Source of the DNA: Luteolibacter rhizosphaerae
Lineage (GTDB): Bacteria > Verrucomicrobiota > Verrucomicrobiia > Verrucomicrobiales > Akkermansiaceae
Assembly: GCF_025950095.1 (NCBI RefSeq)
Contig: NZ_JAPDDR010000003.1
Span: 62,001-126,000 of the forward strand
DNA: 64,000 nt
Direction of reading: 5' to 3'
Below, piece by piece: positions 28,171-36,463 of this stretch. Position 1 is the stretch's first letter. The number at the start of each line of letters is the position of its first letter. The position numbers and the translations under genes are program-made. The notes beneath the pieces were generated by a model. That model had not been told where the DNA came from, made no database searches, and was given only the letters and a program-made list of their open reading frames with translations.

Positions 28171-28751
28171 GAAGGAGGAAAATCGTTTCGGAACAGCCAC
28201 TCCGAGAGCGTGCTGAAAGTTCGGTTCGCGGAGGCCACGATCGCATCGCCATCTCCCTCCCGCGTGGCATTTGTTAGAATCTCGCCGAAGGCTTTCCAGC
28301 GCGATCCGGTCTCCGCACCATAGCCGGAGAAGAAGGCGCACCCGGTCTCAGGAGTCAGATTCAAATTCTGCAACAAGTGCCGCGAAATGATCTGCCCGCC
28401 CAAGGTCGCCCCCTCGATCACATAGAAACACCCCAAGCTCCCCGCCAAAGACTCAACCTCCGGCAAGTTCGCACAGCGCGGCAGCGCGGCAATCCTCGCA
28501 GAGTCATCTCCCAGAACCGCTAGATCCCGCTCCAGTGCCCCGACCTTCAAGCGCTCCGGACAATCCAGCCCGATCTCCCGCCACCGCCCCGCCTTCACCA
28601 GCCCCTCCTCCAGCGGTGCATAATACCCGTGGAAGCGCCGCAGCAACGCACGGTAATCGCCCACCGACAGCTCCGGACTCAGCAAAGGAAGGCGCTCCTC
28701 CAAGGCCATGTGGAGCTCGCGGGTTTCATGACGGAGTCGTTTCAGGATCAC
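28167..28751 (-). CDS. bphO: Biliverdin-producing heme oxygenase (BphO type)
   Basis: A 194-residue soluble heme oxygenase, which opens heme to biliverdin, iron and CO. The proximal heme His is in LRHETRELHMALE near the N-terminus, and the distal-helix signature YVIEGATLGGQIISRHL carries the flexible Gly-rich kink. The C-terminus (SEWLFRNDFPP) is also family-like. I prefer GTG 28751, which gives the usual length; a TTG at 28808 would add 19 residues of unlike sequence. Its stop overlaps the phytochrome start, so chromophore maker and receptor are coupled. Confidence 0.88.
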   Translation of the reverse strand: MILKRLRHETRELHMALEERLPLLSPELSVGDYRALLRRFHGYYAPLEEGLVKAGRWREIGLDCPERLKVGALERDLAVLGDDSARIAALPRCANLPEVESLAGSLGCFYVIEGATLGGQIISRHLLQNLNLTPETGCAFFSGYGAETGSRWKAFGEILTNATREGDGDAIVASANRTFSTLSEWLFRNDFPPS

Positions 28752-28832
28752 TGCTGCAAGAATCCCGAAACTTGCTGAGCCGCCTCGCCAGCGCAAGCAC
28801 TTGAACAACCCTTAAAAATGCGGACCCGCCGA

Positions 28833-29678
28833 TCACGGACAAGCCGCCCTGCAATACCCCTGCCACGGCTTCACGAAACGGTCATCGGGCACCGAGAACT
28901 CCAGATTCATGCTCCCGAAGGTATCGTAGATCCGCACCGAGCTCCGCGTCTCGCCGTCCGAACAGAGCGGCAGCACCCACAACGCATGCGCCTGCGCCGG
29001 GTCCACCCGCAGCACGCACTCGCCGCTATCGTCATTCAGCGTGATCGCCCCGCCCTCGAAGGACACCCGCCGCGGCTCGATGAAGCGCGAGAAATCGAAG
29101 CCATCCCCCCGGATCCGGCAGTGCATCGGCAATTGCAACTCGACCAGATCCGCCAAGATCGGCGCCAGCGGATGCAGGTCCGGCCGCGCCCGCCGCTCCG
29201 CCGCCGCCGCCTTGCAGCAAGGGCAGGCCTCCACCGGAGCCGACAGCCCATCCCGCCACCGCAGCAGCTCCATCAGCTCCACCTCCTCCACGCAGAATTC
29301 CGCCACGAACTCCCGCAGCCGCGCCCCGTCGGCCAGCTCGTCCGGCAGTGCGAAGGCCAGCGGGAAACGGCCCTGCGTGAAATCCAGCTCCAGGATGCCC
29401 GGATTCTGCGGCAGGCTCGCCATCCGCAGCGCATGCAGCCCCACCACCCGCTCCCGCGCCACCGAAAGCCCCAGCCCCGGAAACAACAGCGAATCTCCGG
29501 ACTCCATCGCCAAGCCCGCCGGATCCGCGATCGCCACCAGCTCCCCCGTCAGGTTCTTCGCACGCACGCACAGCATGCCGATCTCGGCCAGCCGCTCGAA
29601 AACCTCCGGCGCCTGATGCTGGAGCCGGATCGGGACCTGAAGGAAAGGTGAAGCACTCATCGGCGGACGAAGCTCCAT
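28833..29678 (-). CDS. Possible HemS/ChuX-like heme utilisation protein
   Basis: A 281-residue soluble protein. The C-terminal stretch HALWVLPLCSDGETRSSVRI followed by YDTFGSMNLEF resembles the VxIFDxxGxxI element of hemin-degrading HemS/ChuS/ChuX proteins, and the N-terminal LAEIGMLCVRAKN resembles their LGxVxxxxRN segment. A CPCC pair lies mid-protein. The match is by eye and partial. The gene ends 81 bases before heme oxygenase on the same strand, so a role in heme delivery to it is reasonable but inferred. ATG 29678 is supported by GGGAGG (complement of 29685-29690) six bases upstream. Confidence 0.5.
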   Translation of the reverse strand: MELRPPMSASPFLQVPIRLQHQAPEVFERLAEIGMLCVRAKNLTGELVAIADPAGLAMESGDSLLFPGLGLSVARERVVGLHALRMASLPQNPGILELDFTQGRFPLAFALPDELADGARLREFVAEFCVEEVELMELLRWRDGLSAPVEACPCCKAAAAERRARPDLHPLAPILADLVELQLPMHCRIRGDGFDFSRFIEPRRVSFEGGAITLNDDSGECVLRVDPAQAHALWVLPLCSDGETRSSVRIYDTFGSMNLEFSVPDDRFVKPWQGYCRAACP

Positions 29679-29809
29679 CCTTAACCTCCCCCGCCCCGCC
29701 CTTGCTGGTGCCTCCTTGCGGAAAGTTGGCGCGGCATCACCCCTCCGCCCCGCCCGGGATCGGTCCTTGGCAGCGCCCGCCCCCCGTGTTTCCCTCCCCG
29801 CCCGCCGCC

Positions 29810-31396
29810 GTGTCCCATCCTTCTTCCATCCGCCGCACCCTCGCCATCATCTCACACCCGGATGCCGGCAAAACCACGCTCACGGAAAAATTCCTCCTCT
29901 ACGGCGGCGCCATCGATCTCGCCGGCAGCGTCACCTCCCGCCGCGACCGCCGCGCCACCACCTCCGACTGGATGGAGCTCGAGAAGCAGCGCGGCATCTC
30001 CATCTCCTCCACCGTCCTCCAGTTCACCTACGGCGGCTTCCACGTGAACCTGCTGGATACCCCCGGTCACGAGGACTTCTCGGAGGACACCTACCGCGTG
30101 CTCACCGCCGTCGACGCCGTGATCATGGTCGTCGATGCCGGTAAGGGCGTGGAGGCCCGCACCCGCAAGCTCTTCGAGATCTGCCGCCTCCGCGGTATCC
30201 CGATCTTCACCTTCATGAACAAGCTCGACCGGCCGACCCGCTCGCCGATCGACCTCGTGGACGAAATCGAGAACGTCCTCGGCATCGCCTCCCACCCGAT
30301 GAACTGGCCCCTCGGCGATGGCCCGCGCTTCCGCGGCATCATCCAGCGCCGCGATGGCCAGCTCAACCTCTTCGAGAAGACCAAGGCCGGTGCCTACCGC
30401 GCCCCCGTCTCCGTCCTCGGCCTCACCGACCCCGCCGTGCGCGAGCACGTCGATGGCGACCTCGTCGACAAGGCGATCGAGGAGATGGAGCTGCTCGACA
30501 TCGCCGGCGCCCCCTTCGATCAGGAACGAGTGCTGAAGGGTGAACTCACCCCGATCTTCTTCGGCTCCGCCGCGAACAACTTCGGCATCCAGCTCCTGCT
30601 CGATGGCTTCCTCTCCATGGCCCCCGAGCCCTCCGGCCGCAAGTCCGGCGATACCTTGATCGAGCCCGAGGACAAGCGCTTCAGCGGCTTCGTCTTCAAG
30701 ATCCAGGCGAACATGAACCCGAAGCACCGCGATCGGATGGCCTTCATCCGCATCGTCTCGGGCAAGTTCGAGCGCGACATGCAGGTCTGGCACGGCTCCG
30801 CCGCCAAGCAGATCCGCCTCTCGAATTCCCAGAAGCTCTTCGCCCAGGAACGCGAGATCGTGGACGAAGCCTTCGCGGGCGACGTCGTCGGCCTCGTGGG
30901 CAACCAGCCCTTCGAGATCGGCGACACCCTCACCACGGACTCCTCGATCAAGTTCGACGAGATCCCGATCTTCCCGCCGGAGTGCTTCGCCTCCATCCGC
31001 GGCCGCAGCACCGCCACTGCCAAGCGCTTCCGTGCCGGCATGGACCAGCTCGTGCGCGAGGGCGTCACCCAGCTTTTTGAAAGCGCCGCCGGCACCACCC
31101 TCATGCTCGGCGCCGTCGGCCCGCTGCAATTCGAAGTGCTCAAATACCGCCTCGAAACCGAATACGGCGCGGAGGTCATCCTCGAGCACGCCCCATGGAC
31201 CGTCATCCGCTGGCTCATGCTCGATGGCGAGCCCGTCGCCGGCCAGAACGCCCCCACCGACGACCTCCCCGGAGGCTGCATGATCGCCAAGGACTCCGCC
31301 GGCCACTGGGTCGTCCTCGCCGAAGCCGAGTGGGCCCTCCGCAGCTTCAAGCGCTACCACGAGAACTGGGACCTCGCCGAGCGCCTCGTGAAGTAA
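29810..31396 (+). CDS. prfC: Peptide chain release factor 3
   Basis: A 528-residue translational GTPase that recycles RF1/RF2 from the ribosome after termination. G1 reads SHPDAGKTTLTEKFL, the switch regions include RRATTSDWMELEKQRGISIS, G3 is LLDTPGHEDFSEDTYR, and G4 is FMNKLDRPTR. The RF3-specific domain II/III sequences follow (KIQANMNPKHRDRMAFIRIV; AVGPLQFEVLKYRL). GTG 29810 gives the standard start SHPSSIRRTLAIISHPDAGK. The longer frame to 29648 adds a Pro-rich stretch that overlaps the divergent gene and is unlikely to be translated. Confidence 0.93.
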   Translation: MSHPSSIRRTLAIISHPDAGKTTLTEKFLLYGGAIDLAGSVTSRRDRRATTSDWMELEKQRGISISSTVLQFTYGGFHVNLLDTPGHEDFSEDTYRVLTAVDAVIMVVDAGKGVEARTRKLFEICRLRGIPIFTFMNKLDRPTRSPIDLVDEIENVLGIASHPMNWPLGDGPRFRGIIQRRDGQLNLFEKTKAGAYRAPVSVLGLTDPAVREHVDGDLVDKAIEEMELLDIAGAPFDQERVLKGELTPIFFGSAANNFGIQLLLDGFLSMAPEPSGRKSGDTLIEPEDKRFSGFVFKIQANMNPKHRDRMAFIRIVSGKFERDMQVWHGSAAKQIRLSNSQKLFAQEREIVDEAFAGDVVGLVGNQPFEIGDTLTTDSSIKFDEIPIFPPECFASIRGRSTATAKRFRAGMDQLVREGVTQLFESAAGTTLMLGAVGPLQFEVLKYRLETEYGAEVILEHAPWTVIRWLMLDGEPVAGQNAPTDDLPGGCMIAKDSAGHWVVLAEAEWALRSFKRYHENWDLAERLVK

Positions 31397-31433
31397 GCCC
31401 GCACAAGCGACGCCCGCCACCAAGGGTAAGTAG

Positions 31434-31507
31434 TCCCGCCTTCAGGCGGACGAAACCGGGCTCACGTCCCACTATATCCATAGTAGCGGAATGACTTCGT
31501 CATTCCG
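31434..31507. repeat. Pair of REP-like palindromes after prfC
   Basis: Two near-perfect hairpins stand side by side in the gap between prfC and the convergent PATR gene: TCCCGCC/GGCGGA with a TTCA loop (31434-31450) and CGGAATGAC/GTCATTCCG with a TTC loop (31487-31507). Neither is followed by a T run, so they are not simple terminators. Paired small palindromes like these are typical of REP/BIME elements. The rest of the 31397-31690 gap holds only the PATR terminator. Confidence 0.5.
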
Positions 31508-31626
31508 GCTGGGTGCATCCTCCCCGGACAACGCCGCCCTCCCCCGAAAAAAACCGAAACCCCGGCTCTAACAAACATCGCGTCCCTCCGCTTGATTCCC
31601 CCCTTGGACGCCTTACCCCTCCCCCG

Positions 31627-31656
31627 AAAAAAGCCGCCCGGCTTTCACCGGGCGGC
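31627..31656 (-). terminator. Intrinsic terminator of the 1441-aa PATR gene
   Basis: Stem GCCGCCCGG (31633-31641) pairs with CCGGGCGGC (31648-31656). On the minus strand it is followed by six T. It sits about 35 bases past the stop codon. Confidence 0.85.
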
Positions 31657-31690
31657 TCTCGTTTTACTTCCTTACGGGTGATCTTTGGGA

Positions 31691-34600
31691 TCAGGGAGTG
31701 TTCTGCGTCACCTGCAGGCGGGCGAAGATGCGGCCCTGACCGGTCGGCAGCGTGTAGCTGATTTCCGTCGGGGTATCCGTCGTCGGCGTCGCCGGGCTCC
31801 AGGAACCCGGCAGCATCGTGGACGAGGTCTCGATCGCGTAGGTCAAGTCACCGTTCGTCACCGCTTCCGCACGCTTGGAGAAGGTGATCGTGTTCGTGCC
31901 GGCGTTGAAGGTCCCCGTGTTGGCATCATAGCCGGCCGGGTTCAGATTCAGCGCATACTCCAGCAGGTTCACGATGCCATCGCCGTCCGAATCGCCCGCC
32001 GGGCCACCCGTCACGCCGTTCGTCGCCGCCCAGCTCGTGTAGTTGTTCGCAGGCGGTGCGATCGTGTAGTCGATCACCAGGTTGTTGCCGTCGACGCGTG
32101 CCGAGAAGCTACCCGTGCCCGTGAAGCCCGGGGCATCGAAGACGAACTTGTTGGCCGCGAAGCCCGTCACGCCCGCCGTCGTCGAGATCAGCGTGAAGCT
32201 GCGATTCTCTTCCACGAAGCCAGCCAGCGCCGTCGGCGTGACATGGATACGCACCGGGTTCGCTGCAGTCGCCGTGATGTTCACGCCAGCCGCCGAGCCG
32301 ATGGTGTCGTAGCCCGTGCCTGCCGCACCGGACCAGCCGCTGAGCTGCCAGTTGATCGCGGAGTCCGCACCCAGGGTTGTGCCGCCGTTCACCGTCAGGG
32401 TGCCGACCGCATTGTTGCCCGGAGCGATGTTCGCCGTGTTACCCGTCGTGCCGCTTGCCGCGAGCACACCCGTCGTGCCGTTGCCACCCACCGTGCCGCC
32501 GGCCTGCACCGTCAGCGGGCTGGTCGTCATGCTGGTGTTCACCAGCAGCGTGCCGCCGTTCACTGTCGTCGTGCCCGTGTGCGTGCTGGCCACCGCGCCG
32601 GAGAGCGTCAGCGTGCCGCGCCCGGACTTCACGATGTTCAGGTTGTTCTCGTTCGCCGCCGCACCGCCGAAGGGCAGGGTGTAGTTGAAGTTGCCTGGGG
32701 TGTTGACCGTCAGCGTTGAGTTGGTCGTGGCACCGCCCACGATCGCGCTGCCCGCGAAGGTGTTGCCCACCGTCAGACCGCTCACGGTCTGGACGATTGG
32801 CGCGGCGTTCTCACCCAGAATCAGCTTCGAGACGTTGTTGCTCGCCCCCTCACCGATGTTAACCGGTTGTTCGATTGGCAGGGTGTCGTCGCGCAGCAGC
32901 CGCACTTGGCTGTTGTTCACCACCGAGGTCCGGAAGTTCTTGTAGTTCTTCCCTGCCGCCCCGATGCGGACACGCACCCCTTCAGTGAAGAGAAGCTCCG
33001 CGTCATCCGAGATATCGATACCGCCGGTGATGTTGATCGGACCGGAAGAACCGCGGACGAACAGGGTGGCTCCACCCATCGTTCCCGTGATGTCACCCTG
33101 CAGGTTCAGCGTTGAGGTGGCGTTGAAGTTGCGGATGTTCACTGCGGAGCGTCCGGTCGAGTAAACCCCGATCGGGCCCGTGTAGTTCAGCGTCTGGCTG
33201 CCACCCTCGTGCGTGAAGCCCGCACGGCCGAAGGCACTCGCCCGCAGCTCCAGTGGCTCGGCCACCGTGTAGGGACCCACTCCACCCAGGTTGCGGATGT
33301 TCAGGTGCTGGCCGCCGGTGCCGTTCAGGCCGCGCACCACCGTCTTGCCGCTGGTCGATCCCAGAGCGTTGACGTGGCGGATGTTCAGCGAATTGCCACC
33401 GCCGCGGCTTACTTCGATATCTCCGGTGAAGTTGGTGTTATCGCCATTCAGGAAGAGCTCCGAACCGCCGGTCTTGATCAGCTTGCCGCTGCCATTCAGC
33501 ACACTGAAATACTCGGTGTTTGCCGTCACCCGGATATCCATTTCCGCACCCGCGCCGATTGTCGTTCCCGTGCCCGCTGCACCCGCGCCTGCCGGCACGG
33601 CCGGAGAGATCAGCGTCAGGCGACCACCATTCACGGTCGTCGTGCCCGGGTTGCTGAAGGCGCCCGTGAGCGTCACATTGCCCGTGCCGCTCTTCACGAA
33701 GCTACCCGTGCCGCTTCCCGTGATCGCATTGGTGAAGATCCGGTCTCGGTTCAAGTTGATGTGCAGCACGCCGCTGTTGCTGATCGGTGCCAGACCCAGC
33801 GATCCGGTCGTCCCGCCGTTGCCCACCTGCAGTTCCCCACCGGTGATCGCCACGCTCGAGGTGGAGCTCAGGGTCGCATCGATGTCGAGTAGCGCCTTGC
33901 CGTCGCCCTGTTTCGCCAGCGCCACCGTGCCGGTGATCGTGGAGTTCACGTGGGCGGTGTTGATCGTCACGGTATTGCCCGCGCTGTTGTTCACCGTCAG
34001 GGCTGCCGGGCGCACCGCGCCGCTCACCGTGATCGGCGTGGCACCCACGGAGTCGCCCAAGCTCAGGCTGTCGCCTTGGCCGAAGGCCACGGCACCCACT
34101 CCGTCATTGAAGTTCGCCGTGCTGAAGATGTCCCAGTTGCTGTTCGTCGCGCCGGTCCAAGTCAGGTTGCGCACCGCACCTACCGTCACGTTGATCTCGC
34201 CCGCCGTCGCTAGGCTGATCGAGCCAGGACGGGTTTGCTTCAGGTTGCCACCGCCGGTCAGCGTCCCGGTGTAGGTCGCCACCGTATAAGTACCCGGGGC
34301 CAGCGCCGCATCGGAGAAGTCCAGGTTCGTCGGTCCGTTCAGCGTCAGGTTCCCGAACTCGATCGGATTGAAGTAAGCCGTGCTATGCAGGATCGTGCCG
34401 CCGCTCGCGGCCACCGTCAGCGGGGCCGCGATCACGGAGTTATCCCCGGTGATCGCCGCACTGTTCGACAGGGTCAGGGAGGCGCCGCTGAAGGTGCCGC
34501 TGTTGATCCCGAGCACCCCGCCCGTCACCGCGCTCGCGCCGGTCGGATCCCAAGGCGCATTGATCGTTAGAACTCCCAGGCCGCTCTTGGTGATACCGCC

Positions 34601-36016
34601 GCTACCGGTGAAGAGCTGCGGCGTCCCCAGCGTGTAGGTGTCGCTGTTCACCAACAGTCCGCCCGCCTGCACATCCGCCGTCGTCAGTCCGGAGATGAAG
34701 TTCGCTTGGTCGCTCGTGGCGATGATCTGCGAGCCGTTGAAGTTCGCCGTACCCAAGGCCAGCGGATCGGTGGCAGCGCGGAAGATCCGCGCCACCCGTG
34801 CTGTGCCACCGTTCAGGGTCAGCACTCCATCCACCGTCTCGCTCTGTGAAACCACAAGATTCGTCGCGCGCAGCTCGGCCGTGTCGGAGAGCGTGTAGCG
34901 CCCGATCCCGCTGCCGTTTTCACCCACGAACACCGAACCTTCGCGGACTTCGATCAGGCCACCGCTGTGGTTCCAAGTACCGTCGGACGCGCCACCACCG
35001 CCGCCGATGGAGATGCTGCCGCCGCCAGTCTTCACCAGGTTGCCGCCGCTCATGTTGAAGGTTCCGGTGCCGCCAGCGCGGCCGGAGGAGAACCAGTTGT
35101 TCGCCAGGATCGTCCCGCTGTTCAGGTTATAGATACCCGTGGCAGTGGCCGTCTGGCCGATCCAGCACTCGGAGCCAAGCTGTACCGTGCCGCCGTTCTG
35201 GTTCACCGTGCCCTTCGGGTTGTTACCACCCGCCACGTCACCCAGGATCATGTGGCCATCCTCGCCCGACTTCGCCACCAAGGTGTTCGCCCCGGAGACA
35301 TTCAGCACGCCTTCGCCACCGGTGCGGCCCATCACGAACCAGCGCCGCACGTTAAAAGTTCCACCCGTGAGGTTGAAGGTGCCGAAGTCGGTATTGTCAC
35401 CGTTCACCCCGAAGCCGATCCACACTTCGCTCTCGTTGGTGAAGGTTCCGCCGGACTGATTGATCACCCCCGTGGCCGTCGGCCCGGACTCCGCTCCGTT
35501 GTCACGGTTACCCGCGATCAACTGGCCGTTGCCATGCACGATCAAGCCGCCCGTCATGTTTAGCACGCCCGCGCCCTTCTCACCCAGGTTCAAGCGCGCG
35601 TTGCGGATGTTCAGCACGCCACCGCTCATGTTGTACGTGCCCGTCGAGCCGGGATCCACACCCATGCGGAACCAGCTCGTGATATTCACCAGACCGCCGG
35701 TCTGGTCCATCGTGCCTGCCGCACCGCCCGCACCCGTGCGGAAGTCTTGCGTGGTCCAGATCGGATCGCCGGGCGCGATCTGCACCGTGCCACCGTTCCC
35801 GACCCACGCGAAGTCGTCCGGTCCCGGGATCGTCCCGGTCGACCAGTTGGCAGTGTTGGTCCAGGTGCCGGTCGTCCCGGTCCACTGGATATCTGCTCCC
35901 AGTGCGGCAGGCAGCAGGGACGAGCCTGCAAGGATGCCGGCGAAGTAGCAGGAATTCCGAACCGCCGTGGAAATCAGGGAGGTACGGGTTGTGGGGTCTT
36001 CAGTACGGATATTCAT
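31691..36016 (-). CDS. Giant exported PATR protein (most divergent of four)
   Basis: A 1441-residue exported protein. The leader (MNIRTEDPTTRTSLISTAVR then hydrophobic FAGILAGSSLLPAALGA) is a diverged form of the leader on its paralogues. PATR units occur near residues 472-485 (KSGLGVLTINAP), 772-802 (KSGTGNVTLTGAF), 845-878 and 1127-1160 (KSGRGTLTLSGAV). The tail has DSDGDGIVNLLEYALNLNP and ends ARLQVTQNTP, but its last part differs from the LLLTIAVRNGTP type of the other three. There is no barrel domain. A structural or adhesive surface role is inferred. It is the third of three PATR genes in a row on this strand and has its own terminator. Confidence 0.85.
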   Translation of the reverse strand: MNIRTEDPTTRTSLISTAVRNSCYFAGILAGSSLLPAALGADIQWTGTTGTWTNTANWSTGTIPGPDDFAWVGNGGTVQIAPGDPIWTTQDFRTGAGGAAGTMDQTGGLVNITSWFRMGVDPGSTGTYNMSGGVLNIRNARLNLGEKGAGVLNMTGGLIVHGNGQLIAGNRDNGAESGPTATGVINQSGGTFTNESEVWIGFGVNGDNTDFGTFNLTGGTFNVRRWFVMGRTGGEGVLNVSGANTLVAKSGEDGHMILGDVAGGNNPKGTVNQNGGTVQLGSECWIGQTATATGIYNLNSGTILANNWFSSGRAGGTGTFNMSGGNLVKTGGGSISIGGGGGASDGTWNHSGGLIEVREGSVFVGENGSGIGRYTLSDTAELRATNLVVSQSETVDGVLTLNGGTARVARIFRAATDPLALGTANFNGSQIIATSDQANFISGLTTADVQAGGLLVNSDTYTLGTPQLFTGSGGITKSGLGVLTINAPWDPTGASAVTGGVLGINSGTFSGASLTLSNSAAITGDNSVIAAPLTVAASGGTILHSTAYFNPIEFGNLTLNGPTNLDFSDAALAPGTYTVATYTGTLTGGGNLKQTRPGSISLATAGEINVTVGAVRNLTWTGATNSNWDIFSTANFNDGVGAVAFGQGDSLSLGDSVGATPITVSGAVRPAALTVNNSAGNTVTINTAHVNSTITGTVALAKQGDGKALLDIDATLSSTSSVAITGGELQVGNGGTTGSLGLAPISNSGVLHINLNRDRIFTNAITGSGTGSFVKSGTGNVTLTGAFSNPGTTTVNGGRLTLISPAVPAGAGAAGTGTTIGAGAEMDIRVTANTEYFSVLNGSGKLIKTGGSELFLNGDNTNFTGDIEVSRGGGNSLNIRHVNALGSTSGKTVVRGLNGTGGQHLNIRNLGGVGPYTVAEPLELRASAFGRAGFTHEGGSQTLNYTGPIGVYSTGRSAVNIRNFNATSTLNLQGDITGTMGGATLFVRGSSGPINITGGIDISDDAELLFTEGVRVRIGAAGKNYKNFRTSVVNNSQVRLLRDDTLPIEQPVNIGEGASNNVSKLILGENAAPIVQTVSGLTVGNTFAGSAIVGGATTNSTLTVNTPGNFNYTLPFGGAAANENNLNIVKSGRGTLTLSGAVASTHTGTTTVNGGTLLVNTSMTTSPLTVQAGGTVGGNGTTGVLAASGTTGNTANIAPGNNAVGTLTVNGGTTLGADSAINWQLSGWSGAAGTGYDTIGSAAGVNITATAANPVRIHVTPTALAGFVEENRSFTLISTTAGVTGFAANKFVFDAPGFTGTGSFSARVDGNNLVIDYTIAPPANNYTSWAATNGVTGGPAGDSDGDGIVNLLEYALNLNPAGYDANTGTFNAGTNTITFSKRAEAVTNGDLTYAIETSSTMLPGSWSPATPTTDTPTEISYTLPTGQGRIFARLQVTQNTP

Positions 36017-36396
36017 GGGTTGGACGTGGAATCACCACGATCCAGCCCGTAACGGGGAGGAAACTCGGGTCCGGGGAAACGGGGACGGAATCTTGCCCGC
36101 TGCGGGAAGAGATCGAGGGTTTGATTACTTGGATTTCAGGGAGGCTGGCGTCTCATGGGAAATCGACGCTAGGTGGGGTTGACGTCCGGCCGTTTGAAAA
36201 GGTTTAGAACCGGATCAAATTTGTTTCCGCAGAATCGGGCATGCATCGCTTCATGTGCAATTTCGTGCGATTCGCGACACCTCTCCCGCTCTACTTGCGA
36301 TCTAACAGATAGACAGTGCTCTGCATCCCGGGCTCCTTTTCCCCTTTCTTCCCCGGGCGTTCCTCAGGCCGGAACCGCTGAATTACTACGTTTATA
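36017..36396. other. Gene-free spacer upstream of the 1441-aa PATR gene
   Basis: No credible gene is seen. The stretch should contain the promoter and 5' untranslated region of the minus-strand PATR gene. It grows AT-richer away from that gene (for example 36205-36310 and 36380-36400). The inverted repeat found before the other PATR genes is not obvious here. Confidence 0.4.
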
Positions 36397-36433
36397 AAAG
36401 AAAAGCCCCGGCCGCTTTCGCAGCCGGGGCTTT
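36397..36433 (-). terminator. Intrinsic terminator of the 1603-aa PATR gene
   Basis: Stem GCCCCGGC (36405-36412) pairs with GCCGGGGC (36423-36430), extended by A-T pairs and followed by a T run on the minus strand. It is almost the same hairpin as those at 232-266 and 41735-41767. Confidence 0.85.
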
Positions 36434-36463
36434 GGATGAATCGTTTGTTTGATCTGACCCGGT

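Noticed and set aside
29852-31423. 523-aa minus-strand frame opposite prfC
   Set aside because: RF3 on the plus strand has every GTPase motif. The opposite frame is an Asp/Glu/Gly/Val-rich shadow.
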